Shown piece after piece: positions 55,421 to 63,718 of a stretch of 64,000 nt of DNA. Made by a program: the position numbers and the translations under genes. Each line of letters opens with the position of its first letter. Position 1 is the first letter of the stretch. Source of the stretch: Labilibaculum sp. K2S. Its GTDB lineage: Bacteria > Bacteroidota > Bacteroidia > Bacteroidales > Marinifilaceae. Under the pieces are notes generated by a model. The model saw only the letters and a program-made list of their open reading frames with translations. It searched no databases and was not told where the DNA came from. The DNA is taken from positions 124,001 to 188,000 of the forward strand of contig NZ_JAUCMW010000001.1 of NCBI RefSeq assembly GCF_030372765.1, in the 5' to 3' direction.

Positions 55421-57268
55421 TTAGAATCTAAGGCCGAATTGCCAGCCAAGCCAATATTGATTTTTAAGTGTTGCAATAGCTTTATCCAGATAATAATTTC
55501 CAAAATACATAGTGTTCTTACGGGAGAAATCAATTTTTGAAATCTGATTTTGTTCTTTATCCGGACTACAGAAATTGTAAGATGGACCAGTACTGAGGGT
55601 GATGTTTTTATTCAGTTTAATTGTAAGACCCAGCTGAGCGCGGTACAGATCACCGGCAAAAGCATCATAGTCAGAATCAGTGTTAAAAAGGGAAGAACCA
55701 GACACATCCAGATTGATTGAAAATTTGCGGTTGGGATTGCTTGTGCAGCCAATACCATAAGCTGCGTTAAGATATTTACCCGCTCCAATTCTTAGAAAGC
55801 TGTAAAGATTTTTGCCACCCGTTTTGTAGGCTGCATTAAAGTAAAACGACTCATCGGTTGAAAGCTCCCATTTGTGGTAGCCGTTTTTAATGATATTCAC
55901 CAATCCAATCGGAAAACCATTTTCAATGGTGTCGGCAAAATTGATGAGACCAATTTGTATGCCTCGCAACTTGTTGGTTTGATTATAGATCCCAGATATT
56001 TGCACCCCGTTGGTTGTCCCTCTCACCAGATTAATTGCGCCCGAAATTTGAAGACCATCTACCGAGTTTGCCTGATTGTAGACACCACCAACCTGCAGAT
56101 TAATTCGCTCACCACCATGCAGATTAATTCCTCCGCTGATTTGTCCATTCCAACCTCTGTAGGGGATGCTGTCCAATGATTTTGCAGCAGCAGTATTTAT
56201 GGCTCCACCCATTTGAAGGCCTTTTATATCGCCTTTTACTCTGTTAATTACACCAGCTAGTTGAACTCCATCCATGTTTCCCAGATTTGTGTTGACAACA
56301 CCGGAAGCTTGAACACCATGTACATCTTCACCAACCACGTTGGCAACTCCCGAAATTTGGACACCATTCATTTCCTGCCGGATGATATTGGCTACGCTTC
56401 CAATTTCAAACCCCTCAATATTTGCCGCATATCCGGCGATAATATTCATAGATAATTTGTTTGTAACCAGTCCATTTGTTAATTGATTGGTTCCCCAAGA
56501 GGGAATAAATGATACCTGAACAAACCGTACTTCTTTTACATTGAGGTTGTTGGAAATATAGAGTGCTTTGTTCGTTACCATTAGGTTGACTAAACCAATA
56601 TTCTGTAATTCTTTATTGGTATAGGCCCAATTAATTGCTTTGGTTCCGGGATGTAAGTTTTGGGCAAAAGCAGGTTCTGTTTTAAAGATGCTTTGTGCCT
56701 GCCATGGTTTAAGAACAATATTTAGTTGTTGTTTACCAGCCTGAACATAGACAATGGTGTCTTTGTATCCTTTGCAGCTAAAGTTGATACCAGAATTTTG
56801 ATTGCCTTCTAAATGCAAAAGGTATTTTCCGTTAGAATTGGTAATGAATGAAGCTTGACGATTCACTTCATAAACAATCGCATTTTCAAGAGGGTTTCTA
56901 TCTGAATCTGTAATCACACCAGATAAAACCCACATAGTATTGCTCCAGCCAGACTTATTTTTCGATTGTAAGATGACATGAGAACCAACCACTTTATAGG
57001 TCAATCTTCCTTTAAAAAGCTCATCCAATATTTCTTCGAGAGACTGATGCTTGCCCTTAATCGAAATCATTTTACTTGGGTCGAGTAACATTGCATCGTA
57101 TGAGAAGTTAAAGCCACCTAGTTTCTCTAGAATAAACATTGTAGTTTCTGTACTTTGATTTGTCACCTCCAGATTGATTTTCTTTTCCAGAAAGTTTTGA
57201 GCCTGTACCTTCTTGTTAAAGAAAATACAGGCTAGTGTTATTGATAGAATCAGGGCAATTTTATTCAT
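55421..57268 (-). CDS. STN and CarboxypepD-regulatory domains fused to LA_2272-like surface repeats
   Basis: The 615-residue protein has a signal peptide (residues 1-23), an STN domain (about 28-105, INLEVTNQSTETTMFILEKLGGFNFSYD) and a CarboxypepD_reg-like domain (about 112-190, LSGVITDSDRNPLENAIVYE). Surface repeats with G-V-Q-I-S-G-V-A-N motifs follow (about 270-470), then a C-terminal barrel-like tail ending in WQFGLRF. There is no TonB plug or barrel. It overlaps fecR by eight bases (ATGAATAA) and occupies the place of a FecA receptor. It is predicted to sit in the outer membrane and pass a signal to FecR via STN. Ligand unknown. Confidence 0.8.
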   Translation of the reverse strand: MNKIALILSITLACIFFNKKVQAQNFLEKKINLEVTNQSTETTMFILEKLGGFNFSYDAMLLDPSKMISIKGKHQSLEEILDELFKGRLTYKVVGSHVILQSKNKSGWSNTMWVLSGVITDSDRNPLENAIVYEVNRQASFITNSNGKYLLHLEGNQNSGINFSCKGYKDTIVYVQAGKQQLNIVLKPWQAQSIFKTEPAFAQNLHPGTKAINWAYTNKELQNIGLVNLMVTNKALYISNNLNVKEVRFVQVSFIPSWGTNQLTNGLVTNKLSMNIIAGYAANIEGFEIGSVANIIRQEMNGVQISGVANVVGEDVHGVQASGVVNTNLGNMDGVQLAGVINRVKGDIKGLQMGGAINTAAAKSLDSIPYRGWNGQISGGINLHGGERINLQVGGVYNQANSVDGLQISGAINLVRGTTNGVQISGIYNQTNKLRGIQIGLINFADTIENGFPIGLVNIIKNGYHKWELSTDESFYFNAAYKTGGKNLYSFLRIGAGKYLNAAYGIGCTSNPNRKFSINLDVSGSSLFNTDSDYDAFAGDLYRAQLGLTIKLNKNITLSTGPSYNFCSPDKEQNQISKIDFSRKNTMYFGNYYLDKAIATLKNQYWLGWQFGLRF

Positions 57269-58292
57269 TCTTTTTCAGGTCTGAAATTATAAACGTGTTT
57301 TCTTTCCTGCTGTAAGTTAAGTTAAATGTCTTTGAGATAACTTTAATCACATTTTCAGGATCTTCATCAATGAATGAAGAAGAGTAGTACAGATTGTTTA
57401 TTTTAGGATTGTCTGAATTTATAGTGATGTGATAACAGGATTCAAGTACTTTGAATACTTCTTTTAATGGCTTATTTCTGAAGGACAATCTTTTATCAAC
57501 CCAGAAAAATGCCGAAGAGTTATTTGCCAGGCGGATAATGGTATCCTGTTGGTTCGAAATTAAGCCTCCTTCGTTATTGGTTAAAATCAAATGCAGCGTA
57601 TCCGTTCTTGCTTTGTTCGGACGGAAGAGTTCTACCTTGCCGGAATTTACATCCACGGCAATATCTCCGTTTTCTTTTATCTTCATTGTAAAGCTTGTGC
57701 CCAATACCTTAACGCCGCCAATACCTGCATGAATAATGAATGGGCGTAGTGTATCTCTTTTTACATGAAAGAACGCCTCACCTTTTAATTCTGCGATGCG
57801 CAGCCCCGCTTTTGAAGTATGATAGCTAATTTGAGATAAGCGGTTCAGGTAAATCTCCGATCCATCAGGCAAACTGTTTTGCAGGGTAGACTGGCTGGTG
57901 TTGGTCAGTAAGAATTCTTCTGTTTGAGTATAATCATCGGAATACCAATTGAAAATACCAAAAAGAACAAGAATGAATGCCGCTGCAGAGCTGATTAAAG
58001 CAATTCTAAATCGGGAAAACCGTTGAATAGACGGAGAGAGGGTTTTTTCATATTGATCTAACCGAAAAGATAGCTTTGTCCATGCTATTTTTTTATTAAC
58101 GGAAATTGGATGAGGATTTAATTTACCGCTTTCCAGCCAAACTCGTTCTAATTGATCTAAATGTTTGCGGTTTTCGTGCTTTTCTTCCAGCCAACCAATA
58201 ACCATACTTTGCTCTTCCTTGTTGGTTTCACCCAAAAGGAATTTGGCAAGGAATGTATCACTAATATGTAGGTTATTGTTTTTCATGAACAA
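57261..58292 (-). CDS. FecR-family anti-sigma factor
   Basis: The 343-residue protein has an N-terminal cytoplasmic part, a membrane helix at about residues 91-111 (FRIALISSAAAFILVLFGIF) and a FecR domain (GLRIAELKGEAFFHVKRDTLRPFIIHA). VLGTSFTM and a C-terminal DUF4974 domain (LKEVFKVLESCYHITINSD) follow. It is preceded by the sigma gene and overlaps the STN protein. The 26-bp element covers the sigma stop codon 59 bases upstream, so fecR could have its own sigma-dependent promoter. Confidence 0.95.
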   Translation of the reverse strand: MFMKNNNLHISDTFLAKFLLGETNKEEQSMVIGWLEEKHENRKHLDQLERVWLESGKLNPHPISVNKKIAWTKLSFRLDQYEKTLSPSIQRFSRFRIALISSAAAFILVLFGIFNWYSDDYTQTEEFLLTNTSQSTLQNSLPDGSEIYLNRLSQISYHTSKAGLRIAELKGEAFFHVKRDTLRPFIIHAGIGGVKVLGTSFTMKIKENGDIAVDVNSGKVELFRPNKARTDTLHLILTNNEGGLISNQQDTIIRLANNSSAFFWVDKRLSFRNKPLKEVFKVLESCYHITINSDNPKINNLYYSSSFIDEDPENVIKVISKTFNLTYSRKENTFIISDLKKNE

Positions 58293-58350
58293 TTTAATTT
58301 ATCTCAATCGGGTATTGCTTTTGTTTGGTGTATTGTTTCTTTACAAGTAT

Positions 58351-58376
58351 GACAATTGTAATCGTGTTTAACCCTA
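58351..58376 (-). promoter_or_regulatory. 26-bp ECF-promoter-like element, copy 2, overlapping the sigma stop codon
   Basis: On the forward strand it reads GACAATTG, nine bases, TTAACCCTA, matching the other copies at 7 of 9 positions in the second block with the same spacing. It lies 59 bases before the fecR start at 58292, with the TAG of TAGGG being the sigma stop codon. Confidence 0.5.
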
Positions 58377-58973
58377 TTCTCCGTTAAAAAAATGATAGAA
58401 GAACAGTGCAAGCAGAGGGAGATAGTCTGCTAATTCCTTTCGTAAAAATTGCAAGGCTTTTCCCATTTGATTTTCTACTGTTTTGACAGATATCCCCAAT
58501 TTATCCGCTATCTCTTTGTATTTGAGCTGCTCGTATCTGCTTAGAATAAATATTTTCCTGCGTTGTTCGGGCAACAGATCAATACTGCTTCTGATTTTAA
58601 GTTCCAATTCGGAAGCATTCATAGGATCATTTTCCAGACGTTCGGAATATTCGATTTCCTGTTGGTTGTGTTCCTTGTATTTTTCCCGGATATTGATGTG
58701 TTTAATCAGATTTAGACTGGTATTTCGAACGGCACGGTATAAATAGGATTCTATTGAATTTTCAATGTGAATATCGTGTCGGTGAATCCAGAGTTTGAAA
58801 AAAACTTCCTGAACAACTTCTTCCGATCCTTCCTGTTCCTTCAGAAAATTATAGGCATAAGCACACAAACGACTGTAGTGGGCGTTAAACAAGGCTTCGA
58901 AATCTGTTCTGTTAATGCATTCCGATCGTATTGTTTCTTCTGTAGTCAATGTTAAGCTAGTTAAGAGCAACAA
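58374..58973 (-). CDS. ECF RNA polymerase sigma factor
   Basis: The 199-residue protein has region 2 (FNAHYSRLCAYAYNFLKEQEGSEEVVQEVFFKLW) and region 4 with helix-turn-helix LKYKEIADKLGISVKTVENQM. It heads the cluster with FecR and the STN/surface-repeat protein. The start used here includes about 20 residues before the typical N-terminus (TDFEALFNAHYSRL), so translation may begin later. Likely targets are the three promoters with the 26-bp element. Confidence 0.92.
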   Translation of the reverse strand: MLLLTSLTLTTEETIRSECINRTDFEALFNAHYSRLCAYAYNFLKEQEGSEEVVQEVFFKLWIHRHDIHIENSIESYLYRAVRNTSLNLIKHINIREKYKEHNQQEIEYSERLENDPMNASELELKIRSSIDLLPEQRRKIFILSRYEQLKYKEIADKLGISVKTVENQMGKALQFLRKELADYLPLLALFFYHFFNGE

Positions 58974-59030
58974 AGGTAAATATTTTTTTATGATGTAAAT
59001 TAATTAAAGGTCTGATATATAAATAGAATG

Positions 59031-59064
59031 CCACGCAAGGAACGTTTTTTCGATTCTTGCGTGG
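59031..59064 (-). terminator. Terminator of the TonB-dependent receptor gene
   Basis: CCACGCAAG at 59031-59039 pairs with CTTGCGTGG at 59056-59064, 33 bases beyond the receptor stop. It makes read-through into the sigma gene less likely. Confidence 0.75.
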
Positions 59065-59096
59065 TGTTTATTTGTTTTAGTCTGTTTTATTTAGCC

Positions 59097-61457
59097 TTAG
59101 AAGTAAAGTATATACTGCAAACTAGGCAATAAAGACAGTTGTTCACCATCTTCTATTTTATGGGTTGCACTATTGTATCTTTCCAATATTTTAGCCTGAT
59201 TATTACTTGCATTTTTAATATCAATTTTGAATTCATGCTGGGTTTTTTTATGGTTTAGTTTGTATGAGAACGAAACATCCAGAATAAAAAGATCATCTCC
59301 TTGTTTGCTGAATTCACTATTGGCAAGATATACCGTTTCTCCGGCCTCCTGACTTTTCATCAAATCTACAGGTGTATAATATTGTCCTCCTCTGAATGTT
59401 ATTTTTCCATTCAAACCAATTCTGTTCTGATCATTTTGTCCAACTTTATACTCTTTTCCAATAAGAAGATTGGCCGCATAATTTCCATTGTATCTTGAAT
59501 TGCGTTCAATACCATCTAAGGCAGTGAATTTTGATTCGTATAAAGATCCGGTAAGCAAATAGTAAAAATTGTTATGGAAGAATCGCTCCAGACTTAACTC
59601 CAAACCGTAGTTTTTACCAGTACCTTTGTTCACAAAATCAAAATCTGCCAAACCCTCTTTTATATCCTGAAGTACTATTTTACTGTTTGGGTCGTTTTCA
59701 ACGGCTACGTCATATAAATCCTGATAATAGGCCTCTGCTTTTAAATGCAGGTTACGGTTCAACTGATTGTTATAGCCAAGTACATAGTGTATGGCTTTGC
59801 TCATTTTTAAATTTTCGTTTGGCGTGTAGGTATTGTTTTCCTCATCATGCAATTGGATGAAATAGGTAGACAGACTCTCTGTTTTGCTATGCATACCAAA
59901 GCCAAAGGAAAATGATTGGTTGGATAAAAACTGATACTTCAATCCAACCCTTGGTTCAATGGTGTAATCATTATTCAATTTAAAATAACTTGCATGTACT
60001 CCGCTGACTACAGTGAAGTCTGATGTAATTCTGTATTTCCAGTTTACAAAGGATTGGAATAAATGAGACTTGCTTTCAGAATTTACATCTGTTGTAAATG
60101 CTCCGGTATTTTTAAAATCGTTAACACTCTTGATGTCAAAACCCAAACGGGTGTATTCAATTCCGGCCTTTACACTGTTTTTAGCATTTAGTTTTGTGTT
60201 GAATGTGCTGACATATTTAAAGTAATTGTGTTGATATTTTTCATTTAAGGCAACAAACAGAGTATTGTCATCACCTAAGATTCTTGATTCATTTTGAGTA
60301 TTGGTTGCTGAGTAGGCTAAAGTGTTTTTCAAATACGATTTTTTGCCAATGGGTAAAAGGTTTGATATTCCAATTACAGTAAGATCTGAATTAACATTGT
60401 ATTCCCCAAGAGTAATAGTTTCTTCATCATTCTCTTCCTTAGCCAGAATGTTGCTTTTTCCCAAAAGACCAAATAGAGTGAATTTACCTGCCTTTTGAGT
60501 GGGGAGTACAATTTTAAACGATCCATCCTGATACTTGGGAACACCATCGAAATCTACCAATCCGATATTATCCAGCAGTTCAAGTGAAGAATAGCGGTAG
60601 TTGGCTAAATAGGAACCGGAGTAATTTTTTTTCAAAGGCCCCTCAACAGTAAAATCGATGCCATAGGTGCTAAATCCAAAGGACTGTTCGTGTTTTGCAT
60701 TATTTCCCGAACGTAAATTAATATCAAATATTCCCGAATAGGCATTCCCGTATTCGGCAGTGAAGGCTCCCGTAAAAAAATCAGAATTACTTAGCATGCT
60801 GCTATTTAATGCATTAATTGCACCACCAGTAGATTCTTCGTCGGCAAAATGATTTGGATTTGGTATTTCTATTCCTTCCATTCGCCATTGAATTCCCTTG
60901 GGAGAATTCCCTCTTACAATAATTTCATTTGAGCCTTCGGCGTCGCCCGAAACACCGGCATAGCCCGATACCATGCGGGCAGGGTCGTTCAAAGATCCCG
61001 AATACCTGCTGGTTTCTTCAACGGTGAAAGCCTGGCCACTTACAGTAGCCATTTTATTCAAAGTTTCGTGTCTGACAGTTTTCGGATGAACCGTTACCTC
61101 TTCGATATGTGTAAGCGATTCGATTAACTCAATTTTCAGAACAACTTCTTTGGCCGAACCTATTTCAATATTTGCTATGGTTTTTGCCTCGTAGCCTAAA
61201 CAGCTAATGTGTAAGGAAATTCGACCAATGGAGACCTGCTTTAAAATAAAATTGCCATCCATGTCACTCGCCGTTCCCTTAAATGGATCGGAATTTAGAA
61301 TCACAATATTAGCTCCAATAAGTCCTTGTTTGGTTTCATGATCAATGATGGTTCCCCGAATGGTTTGGGAGTACAGTTTACTATTTGATTGTGCTTTGGA
61401 TTCATGATTCCATGCAAGCACTAACAGTAATATTAATAGGTAATTTCTTACTTTCAT
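59097..61457 (-). CDS. TonB-dependent receptor with CarboxypepD-regulatory domain
   Basis: The 786-residue protein has a signal peptide (LLILLLVLAWNHESKAQ), a CarboxypepD_reg-like domain (about 33-120, IRGTIIDHETKQGLIGANIVIL), a TonB-dependent plug and a beta-barrel ending in an aromatic Phe (YILYF). The plug (about 135-260) contains IIVRGNSPKGIQWRMEGIEIPNP. No STN domain is present. Substrate is unknown; no SusD-like partner is encoded here. The 26-bp ECF-promoter-like element is 41 bases upstream, linking it to the sigma factor at 58374-58973. Confidence 0.92.
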   Translation of the reverse strand: MKVRNYLLILLLVLAWNHESKAQSNSKLYSQTIRGTIIDHETKQGLIGANIVILNSDPFKGTASDMDGNFILKQVSIGRISLHISCLGYEAKTIANIEIGSAKEVVLKIELIESLTHIEEVTVHPKTVRHETLNKMATVSGQAFTVEETSRYSGSLNDPARMVSGYAGVSGDAEGSNEIIVRGNSPKGIQWRMEGIEIPNPNHFADEESTGGAINALNSSMLSNSDFFTGAFTAEYGNAYSGIFDINLRSGNNAKHEQSFGFSTYGIDFTVEGPLKKNYSGSYLANYRYSSLELLDNIGLVDFDGVPKYQDGSFKIVLPTQKAGKFTLFGLLGKSNILAKEENDEETITLGEYNVNSDLTVIGISNLLPIGKKSYLKNTLAYSATNTQNESRILGDDNTLFVALNEKYQHNYFKYVSTFNTKLNAKNSVKAGIEYTRLGFDIKSVNDFKNTGAFTTDVNSESKSHLFQSFVNWKYRITSDFTVVSGVHASYFKLNNDYTIEPRVGLKYQFLSNQSFSFGFGMHSKTESLSTYFIQLHDEENNTYTPNENLKMSKAIHYVLGYNNQLNRNLHLKAEAYYQDLYDVAVENDPNSKIVLQDIKEGLADFDFVNKGTGKNYGLELSLERFFHNNFYYLLTGSLYESKFTALDGIERNSRYNGNYAANLLIGKEYKVGQNDQNRIGLNGKITFRGGQYYTPVDLMKSQEAGETVYLANSEFSKQGDDLFILDVSFSYKLNHKKTQHEFKIDIKNASNNQAKILERYNSATHKIEDGEQLSLLPSLQYILYF

Positions 61458-61497
61458 GATTCTTATTTCGCATTATTATTCTTAAAATCATCAGGAA

Positions 61498-61523
61498 GAC
61501 AATTGAAGAATGAAATACCCCTA
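61498..61523 (-). promoter_or_regulatory. 26-bp ECF-promoter-like element, copy 3
   Basis: On the forward strand it reads GACAATTG, nine bases, ATACCCCTA, with both blocks and spacing identical to copy 1. It lies 41 bases ahead of the TonB-receptor start. Outside this site and the small frame at 61762, nothing else is seen in 61458-61846. Confidence 0.6.
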
Positions 61524-61761
61524 CTGTGAAACGGAAAAAATGATTTTAATGCGAAAAGTTTTTTTATATCCTTTTCAAGTGATTTTAATGACACCTTCCT
61601 TTTTCTATTGGTAGTTGTAGTTCAATAGAATAAGATAAAGTAGTCTTTTTTATGTTGCATTAAAAGTAGGTTTAAATTTTTCGATACGAATATTTTGTTA
61701 GCTAGTTTCTGTTTTGTAGATTCGGAAGTTGAAAAGATAATAGGTGTTGAAATTAAACCAC

Positions 61762-61854
61762 ATGAGAGTTGTTAAAAGACCTTCTCAGGAATTAGATACG
61801 ATTGCCGTTGCTTGTCAGCTTAAGAAAATTCTGCGTAAACTTAAAAATGATTAA
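61762..61854 (+). CDS. 30-codon small frame overlapping the DJ-1-like gene start
   Basis: An ATG at 61762 opens a 30-residue frame (MRVVKRPSQELDTIAVACQL.., basic C-terminus KKILRKLKND). Its stop at 61852-61854 overlaps the ATG of the next gene at 61847. The overlap suggests possible translational coupling, but there is no homology evidence and it may be a chance frame. Confidence 0.3.
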   Translation: MRVVKRPSQELDTIAVACQLKKILRKLKND

Positions 61855-62434
61855 AATGATTAAAAAAATATATGTATTCCTATTTGATGGGTTTTCTGAT
61901 TGGGAAATTTCATATTTCACCCCGGAAATAAATAAGAGCGAACAATTTAAATTGGTTTATTTCTCAAAGGATGGAAAACCAGTAAAATCAATGGGTGGTT
62001 TACAAATTAAACCAACAACTTCGCTTAATGAAATAAATTGTAAGGATGTTGATATGCTAATTCTTCCAGGTGGTTCGGCTTGGGAGAAAGGAGAAAATAT
62101 AGAGATTGAGAAATTAACAAAGAACTTATTTGAAAATGGAAAATCAATTGCTGCAATTTGTGCTGCGACTACCTATCTTGGACAATTGGGAATACTAAAT
62201 GATTTAAAGCACACCAGTAATGATTTGAATTATTTAAAAGGAATTGCTCCAAATTATTGTGGAGAAGAAAATTATCAAAATTCATTTGCAGTAACAGATA
62301 AAAACGTAATAACAGCAAACGGGATTGCTTCAATTGAGTTTTCCAGAGAGATTTTTAAAACAATTGAATTATACGATGATAAAAATATCGAAAAATGGTT
62401 TCAACTTTTTAAAAATGGAATTTGGAGCGAATAA
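61847..62434 (+). CDS. DJ-1/PfpI (type 1 glutamine-amidotransferase-like) family protein
   Basis: The 195-residue protein has the DJ-1/PfpI fold: KIYVFLFDGFSDWEISYF at the start, DVDMLILPGGSAWEKG, the nucleophile elbow IAAICAATTYLGQLGIL with the Cys, and a C-terminal SIEFSREIFKTIEL. The family includes peptidases, deglycase-like and stress proteins; the substrate here is unknown. The start at 61847 is chosen over an upstream TTG at 61802. The region 62435-62654 before the next gene shows no gene. Confidence 0.88.
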   Translation: MIKMIKKIYVFLFDGFSDWEISYFTPEINKSEQFKLVYFSKDGKPVKSMGGLQIKPTTSLNEINCKDVDMLILPGGSAWEKGENIEIEKLTKNLFENGKSIAAICAATTYLGQLGILNDLKHTSNDLNYLKGIAPNYCGEENYQNSFAVTDKNVITANGIASIEFSREIFKTIELYDDKNIEKWFQLFKNGIWSE

Positions 62435-62654
62435 AAGCCGAACATACAAAAAAATGTAACGGGATTTTTGAGCTTTTCGAAACTTTGTGTTTTTAATGAG
62501 CGATGATCAAATATTCTTAAACGCAAAAAATAAATCAACAGGAAAAAATCTCAATGTACTACAGAACTGGTTGGTTAGTAAACAATAAAAACGCAGACAT
62601 AACCAATTTATTTATCAAATACACTAACTACAATCTAAATTCAAAAAAAGAATC

Positions 62655-63007
62655 ATGAATTTAAAATTTTATCAGCAGAAAGGATTTACAGCTACACTTT
62701 GTGCTGCTATTATTCTCATTGCAATACCTATTGTGACCGATGTATACAAAGAGTCTTTCGTATCAGAAACCGGGCATTTTAAAATAATGGGTGGTTTAAG
62801 CATTATCTTGGCTTGCTTGCTAAATGGAAACTTCTCCATATTGTCTCAGGAATTTTGATTGGATTTATCTTGTTTGCCACAGTATTCATGGCTTTTGCAA
62901 TGGGACTGAATTATGCTATGGCCTATACTGCACTGATCATCGCGCTGATTGTGCTATTGGTTTTGTTGAATTCTAAACCAGTTAAAACGTATATGGATGC
63001 CAGATAA
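62655..63007 (+). pseudogene. Small membrane protein interrupted by a frameshift
   Basis: The first frame from 62655 encodes a membrane segment (LCAAIILIAIPIVTDVY) and reaches ..MGGLSIILACLLNGN before a stop at 62858. A second frame from 62813 continues with LAKWKLLHIVSGILIGFILFATVF and another helix, to 63007. The break falls in GCTTGCTTGC: one further CTTG copy would join the two into one protein of about 118 residues with three or four helices. It is either decayed, phase-variable by tetranucleotide slippage, or a sequence error. It lies 56 bases ahead of a second membrane-protein gene. Confidence 0.65.
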
Positions 63008-63063
63008 AGATTCTACTCACTAAAATTTATCATGCTGTAAACAACGCAACAAACAAAACGAAC

Positions 63064-63579
63064 ATGAACAAAACAGAACAAAATTTTCAGCAGTACCAAC
63101 GCCGGAGTACAATTATTCATGTTGCTTTACTCATAGGGCAGGTGTTTTTCGCATCTTTTGCCGTTTTTATCAATCAAACACAAGGACCACTTACTGGAGA
63201 TGATGATGTCATTCGAATGACTTTCATGATTTTGGTACCGATATTTTTCCTTGTTACTTTTAGTATAGGCAAATTAGTTTCAAACAAAAAATTAAAGCTG
63301 GCAAAAGAGGAGACTGAATTAAAAACTAAAATGGAATCCTATAGGGTCGTCAACATCATTAAATATGCTTTGCTTGAAGGAACAGTGTTTTTTGCAATTA
63401 TTACCTATTTGCTTACCGGAGAATTGCTTTTGTTGGGCTTTGCCGTTATGATTATGCTGCTGTTTGCAACTTATTACCCAACTAAAGAGAAATTGGTTCG
63501 GGAATTGGAATTGAATCGCGCAGAGCAAGCCATATTAGATGATCCTGCTGCAATTGTTGCTGAGGTAGTTCAGCGTTAA
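63064..63579 (+). CDS. Small membrane protein of unknown function
   Basis: The 171-residue protein has about four helices: IIHVALLIGQVFFASFAVFI, MTFMILVPIFFLVTFSIGKLV, ALLEGTVFFAIITYLLTGELLLLGFAVMIMLLF. A charged stretch (LVSNKKLKLAKEETELKTKM) lies between them, and the C-terminus is cytoplasmic and charged. The family is not recognised. It probably forms a unit with the broken gene upstream. Confidence 0.65.
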   Translation: MNKTEQNFQQYQRRSTIIHVALLIGQVFFASFAVFINQTQGPLTGDDDVIRMTFMILVPIFFLVTFSIGKLVSNKKLKLAKEETELKTKMESYRVVNIIKYALLEGTVFFAIITYLLTGELLLLGFAVMIMLLFATYYPTKEKLVRELELNRAEQAILDDPAAIVAEVVQR

Positions 63580-63718
63580 AACCTCAAGCAAATCCTTGAA
63601 ATGGAATAGGTTTTCTCAGTTGGGTAATAATTACAGTAAATTTTTTTTAAAAAGATATTCGAAAAATGTAACTAATAGTTATGCTTGCCAACTAACTATA
63701 TGTACACAAACTATAAAT

